From Byssothecium circinans (Eukaryota; Ascomycota; Dothideomycetes; Pleosporales; Massarinaceae): DNA of 24,260 nt. Where the stretch lies: the NCBI GenBank assembly GCA_010015675.1, contig ML976978.1, positions 765,770 to 790,029 of the forward strand. The letters are read 5' to 3'. Below, piece after piece: positions 17,971-24,260 of this stretch (within the stretch, counting starts at the first letter, position 1; each line of letters opens with the position of its first letter). The notes under the pieces were generated by a model. That model was given only the letters and a program-made list of their open reading frames with translations, searched no databases and was not told where the DNA came from. The position numbers were made by a program, and so were the translations under genes.

Positions 17971-19889
17971 ATGACAACTATAGTAGAAAAGACGTCGGAT
18001 GGGATCATCTACAGGGTGGGCAAGACGTATCCTGTTCCAGATGTTGATATTCTGACCTTATTGTTCGGTATGTACGTGTGCACATATGAGCGCCCGCGGT
18101 GCCCACGTGATTGCGCGAGCATGTCGCGTATTGATCCTCAGGGCGCCTTCACTAACAGCTCGTAGATAGTGATCATTCTCTCGCCACCGAAGAAACAGAG
18201 ATCCACACCTCAGCAGCGGACCCGACGCTCCGGCTGACAGTCTCCCAAACGCGAGCCCTCACACAAGCCACCATCTCCGCATTACGCCGACACTTCAACA
18301 TTGGCAGCAATGGTGCTGGTCAAGATATCGTATCCGTCGTCTCCACAGGCCATTATCTCCTCCCTGTTCTCTCCTATGGTATTATTGGAGCTGGTGGTGT
18401 CTTTTCCGCTGCCTCCGCCGCGAACACCGTGGGTGAATTGAGCAAGCAGATTCAGGGTGCTGAGAGCAAGATTCTGGCTTGTGTAGAAGTCACAAAGGAT
18501 GTTGCTGTAAAAGCCGCTGAAGAGGCTGGATGGGGAAAGAATGGCGCGGGCAGGGTGTTGGTGATGAGCGAAGGGAGGGAGTGGACGTTGAAGGCTGTCC
18601 AGGCTGATGGGCAGCTTGGGCCGAATCTAATTGACGAGAGTCAAAAATTATCCTGGCCCAAAATCACAGATCCAAAGGCCCTGAAAGACAGTTTAGCTAT
18701 CCTCATCTACAGCTCTGGAACAACTGGGTTGCCCAAGGGTATTTTGATCTTTGTGAGCATCCAGGGAGGTCTAAACTGACGAGTCCAGGTATCAAACTCT
18801 CCCACCTCAATCTCGTCACCGAAGCTGTCATCCCAGGGGACATGTTCAAATCCTGGATAGTGACCGACAGACCAAACTTCGAATACCGCACCCTCGCCCA
18901 CCTTCCCCTTGCCCACATTGCTGGTATTCAAGGCTACTTAATCAACCCTTTCTGTAAGCCATACCCATTTACAATATAGAACCAATACAAGCACTAACAT
19001 AGTATGCCAACATCAAGATAGGGGTGGTGTAACCTACTGGATGCCCCGCTTCGACTTCGCGCAATTCCTCACCTACAATAAAAAGTACCGCATAACCTTC
19101 TTCTTCAGTGTTCCCCCCATCTACCTCCTCATCGCCAAAATGCCCCAAGTAACCGATCAATTCGCCTCCCTCGAGGTAGCCGTCTCGGGCGCCGCGCCGC
19201 TAGGCAAGGACTTACAACACGCCGCGAGTGCGAAGTTGGGAGGCCCCGACTGCTTCATCAGCCAGACCTGGGGCATGTCAGAAACATGTGGTTCAGCAAC
19301 CATCATGCCATTCGGCATGACCGATGGCACGGGGTCAGTCAGTCCTCTCATCCCCAACATACTAGCAAGAATCGTCGACGACGACGGCAAGGACGTCGAG
19401 CCCGGCAAACCCGGCGAAGTGCTAGTCAAAGGCCCCATAGTCTTCAACGGATACTATAAAAACGACGCTGCAACCGCGGAGTCCTTCACGGGCTCGTGGT
19501 TCCACACGGGCGACATCGCCGAGTTCCGCAACGGACTGTTATACATTGTCGACCGCAAGAAGGAACTTATCAAATACAAAGGGCTACAAGTCGCGCCTGC
19601 TGAACTCGAAGCGCTGCTCCTTAGCCAAGAGCATATCTTGGATGCCGCGGTTATTGGGGTGCTGACGGAGGATGGGACGAATGAGGTACCCAGGGCGTAT
19701 GTGGTCGCTGATCGGAAGAAGATTTCTGAGGAGGAGATCAAGGAGTTTGTTAAAAGGAATGTGGCGGGGTACAAGCAGTTGAGGGGGGGTGTGGTGTTTT
19801 TGGATGCGATTCCGAAGAGTCCGAGTGGGAAGATTTTGAGGAAGGATTTGAGGGTACTGGCGAAGAGGGGGGAGGGGGCGAAGTTGTAG
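17971..19889 (+). CDS. Peroxisomal AMP-forming acyl-CoA ligase (4-coumarate-CoA ligase-like)
   Basis: Four-exon model of 568 residues: 17971-18067, 18166-18738, 18789-18953, 19018-19889, with introns of 98, 50 and 64 nt; phase holds throughout. The third intron could instead end at 19002, adding five residues, but that AG is too close to the CACTAAC branch site. It belongs to the ANL superfamily: ATP-binding loop SSGTTGLPKG at 215-224, WGMSETCGSA, GYYKNDAATAESFTGSWFHTGD, hinge DRKKELIKYKG from Asp457, and catalytic Lys550 in SPSGKILRK. It joins a carboxylic acid to CoA through an acyl-AMP. The last three residues, AKL, are a canonical PTS1, so it should work in peroxisomes. Substrate (fatty, aromatic or secondary-metabolite acid) cannot be read from sequence. 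Neighbouring malate synthase is also peroxisomal. Confidence 0.9.
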
Positions 19890-20645
19890 GTGCGGTGGGT
19901 GGGCTGGAGGATTGATGGTGATGGATCAAATGATGATGGGTCAATGGTGCTGGAGTAGCACGTGAGTAGGTGTTGTACGATGTTGCAGGGAGACGGGCTC
20001 AAGCCATGCTCGATAATTGTTCAGATAGTGTTCTTGCGGATATTCAAGGAAGAAGACGCTCCTATAACTCCTAAATCCTCTGTCTCCAAGAATTAATTGG
20101 CGGAAGACTGCTCCGATATGGCCCGGCTTTTCACCTTCACCGCCAACGACCAGTCCCAAGGTTCATCGGAAAAGGGTCAGAGCATCCTAGCTTCCGTCAC
20201 TATCCACGTTTCTCCGCCCGCCATCCCACGACATCACAAGCTTCAAACAGCTACCGGTATTGCAACGCATTTCGCCACTGCGGCATGCGTCAATAACGGC
20301 AGTGGTCCAGGGTATTTGCTTTCTTCTGAAGCGACCCCCGCATCGCTTGGCGTCACAAGCTTGAGCTCTGAACCGTAATTGATCGCGCCCGCACCGGGCA
20401 GAGGGGATACAGGATGCTTCAGCGACTGATTGGGCTCGGAGCATTAGGATACAAAACGATCCTCGGCCTAGGTAGGAGGCGTGACGTCTTCTATCATAAA
20501 TATTATTTCATGCCCGTCCGTCTGCCCGCACGCATGTCCTACATCATCGTTCCCATTCCTCACTCTTCTCATCCGTGACGTACTACATACCAATTAACCT
20601 CCACACTCCTCTGAATCTAGATTGATAGCTTTTACAAACAGCACT
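19890..20645. other. Spacer and malate synthase promoter
   Basis: About 750 bases. The right part looks like the malate synthase promoter: TGACGTCT at 20483-20490, TGACGTA at 20576-20582 and a TATA-like CATAAATATT at 20496-20505, about 150 nt before the ATG. Open frames on both strands between 19941 and 20444 lack domains and are not called. Confidence 0.5.
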
Positions 20646-22463
20646 ATGGCAGCAGACCCGCAATCCCTCCTCCGCGAGGTCAATATCCTTGGCAACCTAT
20701 CCTCCCAGAACAAACACATCCTCAGCAAAGACGCCGCCGTCTTTCTCGCCCTCCTCCACCGCACATTCAATGAGCGCAGGAAAGCCTTACTCCAGCGCCG
20801 CGTAATCCGTCAGGCGGAACTCGACAAGGGCCAACTTCTCGACTTCTTGCCTGAGACGAGACATATCCGTGAGAACGATGCGTGGAAGGGCGCGCCGCCC
20901 GCGCCCGGGCTTGTCGATCGACGGGTCGAGATTACGGGACCTACCGACAGGAAGATGGTCGTGAATGCGCTGAATTCGGACGTTTGGACTTATATGGCGG
21001 ATTTTGAGGGTGGGTTGATTTCCTCCCAACATGGCTTGGGTGGAATTGAAAGAGCGCAAGCTAACGACAAGTAGATTCAAGTGCTCCAACATGGGACAAC
21101 ATGATCAACGGCCAACTCAACCTCTACGACGCTATCCGCCGCCAAGTCGACTTCAAGCAAGGCGAAAAGGAATACAAGCTGCGCACCGACCGCACACTCC
21201 CTACACTCATCGCGCGCGCTCGTGGCTGGCATCTCGAGGAGAAACACTTCACTGTCGACGGAGAGCCAATTTCAGGCTCGCTCTTTGACTTTGGCCTCTA
21301 CTTTTTCAACAATGCGCATGAGCTTGTTAAGAGGGGCTTTGGACCGTACTTCTACCTACCCAAGATGGAGAGCCATCTTGAAGCTAGGCTGTGGAATGAT
21401 GTGTTTAATGTGGCGCAGGATTATATCGGGATGAAGAGGGGCACTATTAGGGGAACGGTGTTGATTGAGACGATTACCGCGGCTTTTGAGATGGACGAGG
21501 TGCGTTCGATCCCACTGTATCACTGGGCAACGATGAGTCGGAAGCTAACCATCAAAGATCATCTACGAACTCCGCGACCATTCCGCCGGCCTTAACTGCG
21601 GCCGCTGGGACTACATCTTCAACACCATCAAGCGTTTCCGCCAAAACCCATCCTTCATCCTCCCCGACCGCGACACCGTCACTATGACCGTCCCCTTCAT
21701 GGATGCCTACGTAAAACTCCTCATCAAAACCTGCCACAAGCGCGGTGTCCACGCCATGGGCGGCATGGCCGCCCAGATCCCCATCAAGAATGACCAAGCC
21801 GCCAACGACGCCGCCATGGAAAAAGTCCGCGCTGACAAGTTGCGAGAAGCGCGCGCCGGCCACGACGGCACTTGGGTCGCGCATCCCGCTCTCGCCGCCA
21901 TCGCGACCGAGGTGTTTAACAAGCACATGCCGACGCCGAACCAGATGCACATCCGTCGCGACGATGTCCACATCACCGCCAACGACCTTCTTAACATGAA
22001 CGTCCCCGGTTCCGTAACCGAGGCCGGCATCCGCAAGAACCTCGACATCGGCCTTTCCTACATGGAAGCCTGGATCCGCGGCGTCGGCTGCGTGCCCATT
22101 AACTTCTTGATGGAAGACGCCGCCACGGCCGAAGTGTCGCGGAGTCAGCTGTGGCAGTGGTCGAGACACCAAGTCCCTACTGCCGAGGGCAAGAAGGTCA
22201 CCAAGGACTACGCCTTGCAGTTACTAAGAGAGCAGACGAAGGCTTTGGCTGATAAGGCGCCAAAGGGAAATAAGTTTGCACTTGCGGCTAAGTACTTTGA
22301 GGGACAGGTTACCGGGGAGGATTATGCCGAGTTTTTGACTTCGTAAGTTTTTAAACCATGTTCCTCTTCATGTGGATTTGGATGGGTACTGATGATTTAA
22401 CGCAGATTGCTCTACAACGAAATCACGAAGGTAGGTGCGCCCAAGGGTGCTTCGAAGCTCTAA
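20646..22463 (+). CDS. MLS1: Malate synthase, glyoxysomal/peroxisomal
   Basis: Four-exon model of 543 residues: 20646-21009, 21075-21499, 21558-22342, 22406-22463, with introns of 65, 58 and 63 nt. The ATG at 20646 gives [16 protein letters not shown], as in fungal orthologues. Malate synthase condenses glyoxylate with acetyl-CoA to malate in the glyoxylate cycle, needed for growth on fatty acids, acetate or ethanol. The family signature [14 protein letters not shown] lies at 269-282, and the catalytic-base Asp is at about 450 in [12 protein letters not shown]. The splice at intron 1 restores [17 protein letters not shown], strongly conserved. The short last exon ends [12 protein letters not shown] is the classic PTS1, which is only reached if intron 3 is removed. 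Length is normal for the family (about 540). Known in Aspergillus as acuE. Regulation is likely by carbon source, but no acetate-regulator site was identified with confidence. Confidence 0.96.
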
Positions 22464-22596
22464 TCGATCACTTCGCCCCTTCCCCTTCCTTCATAATTCC
22501 CCGAAAGAAAAAAAAAGGCGCATTGCTTTGTAACTGTATTCTGCTTCAAGGGCCATGGCGTTACGCGGCAGGGCTGGGTCTGTAAGCACAATGACA

Positions 22597-22854
22597 TCAA
22601 AACGTACCATCGTCCCGCGCTTTACTGAGGTTGGCATAATACATACACATCTTAAGCCTCCCAAGTTCGAACATGTGAACATGAGCTAATGTTTTCCTCT
22701 CGGAATAGGCCGGTTCCCCAGTCGCTGCATCGAAGCTTTGAGGCGTGCCGAGGTCGTTCCAGATGCGCGGGTTTTGAGACGAAAATGCGTACCCCACAGA
22801 ATAAAGATTGCGGGGTGATGGGGTTGGCATGTGATGAGAGGGGTGCCCGGACAT
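22597..22854 (-). CDS. Possible small hypothetical protein, 85 residues
   Basis: Minus-strand ORF with a near-ideal start context (tccaccATGt) at 22854. The product begins MSGHPSHHMPTPSPRNLYS and continues with a hydrophilic, mixed sequence including NPRIWNDLGTPQSFDAATGE. No domain is recognised. A GTATGT donor inside the ORF (at about 22647) and a CTTACAG acceptor near 22587 are in phase. They would give an alternative two-exon form whose second exon runs to about 22491, close to the convergent malate synthase stop. Evidence is limited to start context, composition and splice signals. Confidence 0.35.
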   Translation of the reverse strand: MSGHPSHHMPTPSPRNLYSVGYAFSSQNPRIWNDLGTPQSFDAATGEPAYSERKTLAHVHMFELGRLKMCMYYANLSKARDDGTF

Positions 22855-23867
22855 GGTGGATGCACGTGAAAGGGAGTTTCGGAAGGCTGGGTACTTTGGA
22901 ATCTGCTCGAATTGCAGTATGTATGATATCTCACACTCACTGCTGCGTACTGCGAGCTACCTAGGTGTTTTGCGCGCGTGTATATACCACGATTTCAATT
23001 CCACGTTTATCTTCACTCCAACAATTCCCGTTACCAAACTCCTCATTAAGAGTCCGGGCGTCCTCTTGACGTTCGCCAGAGTCTCCGACAGGGAGTTTCT
23101 TGGATGGAACCATACAGCGCTGTTGCTCGGGCCTCTTCTTTGACTGAGACGTATAGTTAGGTCGAACAGAAGCTTTCGAGTTCTCGGCACCTTGATCTGA
23201 ATTGCTGCAGTATATTCGCTCATAGGCTCCAATGAGCATGAGAAGAACCCCTCCCGTGTGGTCCGCTTCTTCGGGTGCGAGTGACGAACGAGGGTTCGGG
23301 TTGGTGAGCCAGCCCGGTTTGCTTCAGATGCACAGTCAGGCTAGTATCTCACGATATTCTCTAATAGCGGGTTTGGATGGAAGAAGCGATCAGCCAACAC
23401 TGCGCCAGAAGAATTGCTAGTCGGCTGATCCTGACTTACTCGAAACCTCTAAGGAGGAGGTCGGTCTCTGCGTTGCTGGCTGGCATGGACAGACAGCTGA
23501 TGCTCGTGCGCGTAACACGAACTGAATGGATGGGTGCTGAAAGCAAACAATACGATTGTGCATGCGTAAAAGCGGGCGGAGGCTCCAGATGGTAGCGATG
23601 ACATCCAAGATCCTGTTTTCTGGACTGCTCTGTCCGAAACCGAACGATAACAGTGTTTCCGATCTCGTTTGACGGTGTGGGGTCGTTCTGCCTCCAAGAG
23701 CCATGTCAGTATTGTCATGGCATTATCTGTAGGCTGGATCAAGATGATGGATTGCAGGATAAGCCCTTGAATCGATGGATGAGAGGCTTCGATGCTGTTC
23801 AGAGAGTTGTTGAGATCTTGTCCGGAGCTAGAGGGGAGGATATGGCACTCTGGCGCTGGAATGCCCG
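22855..23867. other. Gene-poor stretch with weak coding-like traces
   Basis: About 1 kb without a supported intact gene. An 8-bp inverted repeat GATCAGCC/GGCTGATC spans about 23388-23430. From about 23590 the plus strand reads like coding sequence in short pieces whose frame changes or is broken by a stop (see findings). Confidence 0.4.
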
Positions 23868-24134
23868 ATGCAGACGGTGAAAGGTCGTATCAAACATCGC
23901 AAGCTCACGGTAGAGACACCAGAATTGGATTGGTACTTTGACGTTGACCTCGAAGAGCCATCTTTGACAGCGAGTTTCCCGTGCGAGATCAGCAAAGCCA
24001 ATGGTCTCACTTCCGGTCAAGAGTGCGAAATCCAATTTACGCTGCCGGTAGGCTTTGCTAGATTAGCGTTATGGCCTGCGGAGATTGATGGGATTTTTCG
24101 TCGCTTTGGGATGTTCTGGGCTCGCCGGATGTAA
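23868..24134 (+). CDS. Possible hypothetical protein or last exon, 88 residues
   Basis: ORF from ATG at 23868 to TAA at 24132-24134. The product looks protein-like: alternating beta-strand patterns such as RKLTVETPELDWYFDVDLEE and ECEIQFTLPVGFARLALWP, with a basic end (FWARRM). The frame is open upstream to a TAG at 23829, so the true beginning may be an earlier exon. No family is recognised. It may be the C-terminal end of a degraded gene. Confidence 0.3.
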   Translation: MQTVKGRIKHRKLTVETPELDWYFDVDLEEPSLTASFPCEISKANGLTSGQECEIQFTLPVGFARLALWPAEIDGIFRRFGMFWARRM

Positions 24135-24260
24135 CGAGGATGTAAGCTAGCGCATCGGGTCATGAGACACCCAGGGATATGAGACACCGCGCAGAAATCC
24201 TCCACCCTTCAAAAAATCGCGATAATTGATTCAGCGTAATTACAATTGCCACTCACTACA
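24135..24260. other. Window end, nothing recognised
   Basis: The last 126 bases contain a short direct repeat (ATGAGACACC at about 24162 and GATATGAGACACC at 24177) and no gene. Confidence 0.4.

Noticed and set aside
20097..20444. Open frames between ligase and malate synthase
   Set aside because: The plus frame starts with TTG, the products lack domains, and the region fits a promoter better.
21552..22172. Minus-strand frame of 206 codons rich in Val, Gly, Asp and His
   Set aside because: Antisense of malate synthase exon 3, whose strong codon bias removes stop codons on the opposite strand.
23388..23430. Inverted repeat GATCAGCC/GGCTGATC as a transposon end
   Set aside because: The arms are only 8 bp with a short spacer, and no target duplication or transposase is nearby.

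Overview
The window looks like nuclear DNA of a filamentous ascomycete, most likely a Dothideomycete of the Pleosporales type. Its genes have short introns of 50 to 98 nt with GTRNGT-like donors, CTAAC or TACTAAC branch sites and AG acceptors. It also carries a heterokaryon-incompatibility (HET) domain gene and an F-box gene of a kind common in that class. Spacing between genes is 0.2 to 1.5 kb and there are no operons. Gene models below were built by joining ORFs across introns with the reading phase checked at every junction. No tRNA, rRNA, CRISPR array or intact transposon was recognised.

Left part (1 to 9,300), all on the minus strand: an F-box protein whose 3' end sits in a cluster of palindromes; a secreted zincin-like metallopeptidase with a very long low-complexity tail; a 284-residue protein of unknown function; and a secreted GH76 alpha-1,6-mannanase-like enzyme. 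Long gene-poor stretches separate them.

Middle part (9,300 to 15,000), plus strand: a HET-domain protein, a secreted tyrosinase-like copper oxidase and a small Hsp9/Hsp12 stress protein. Two spacers here carry a CACGTGAT E-box followed closely by a perfect TGACGTCA (CRE) site. One lies 3' of the HET gene, the other upstream of the Hsp12 gene.

Right part (15,000 to 22,500) is more housekeeping: a Wbp11-type splicing-associated protein (minus), a divergently transcribed protein of unknown function, an AMP-forming acyl-CoA ligase ending in AKL, and malate synthase ending in SKL. The last two both carry C-terminal peroxisomal targeting signals and lie side by side, which fits peroxisomal acyl activation and the glyoxylate cycle. 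The final 1.8 kb has only a possible small minus-strand gene and coding-like fragments in changing frames.

No clear new multi-gene system was found. The best leads are the palindrome cluster in the F-box gene, the protease with its 270-residue tail, the paired E-box/CRE sites, and the adjacent pair of peroxisomal enzymes.
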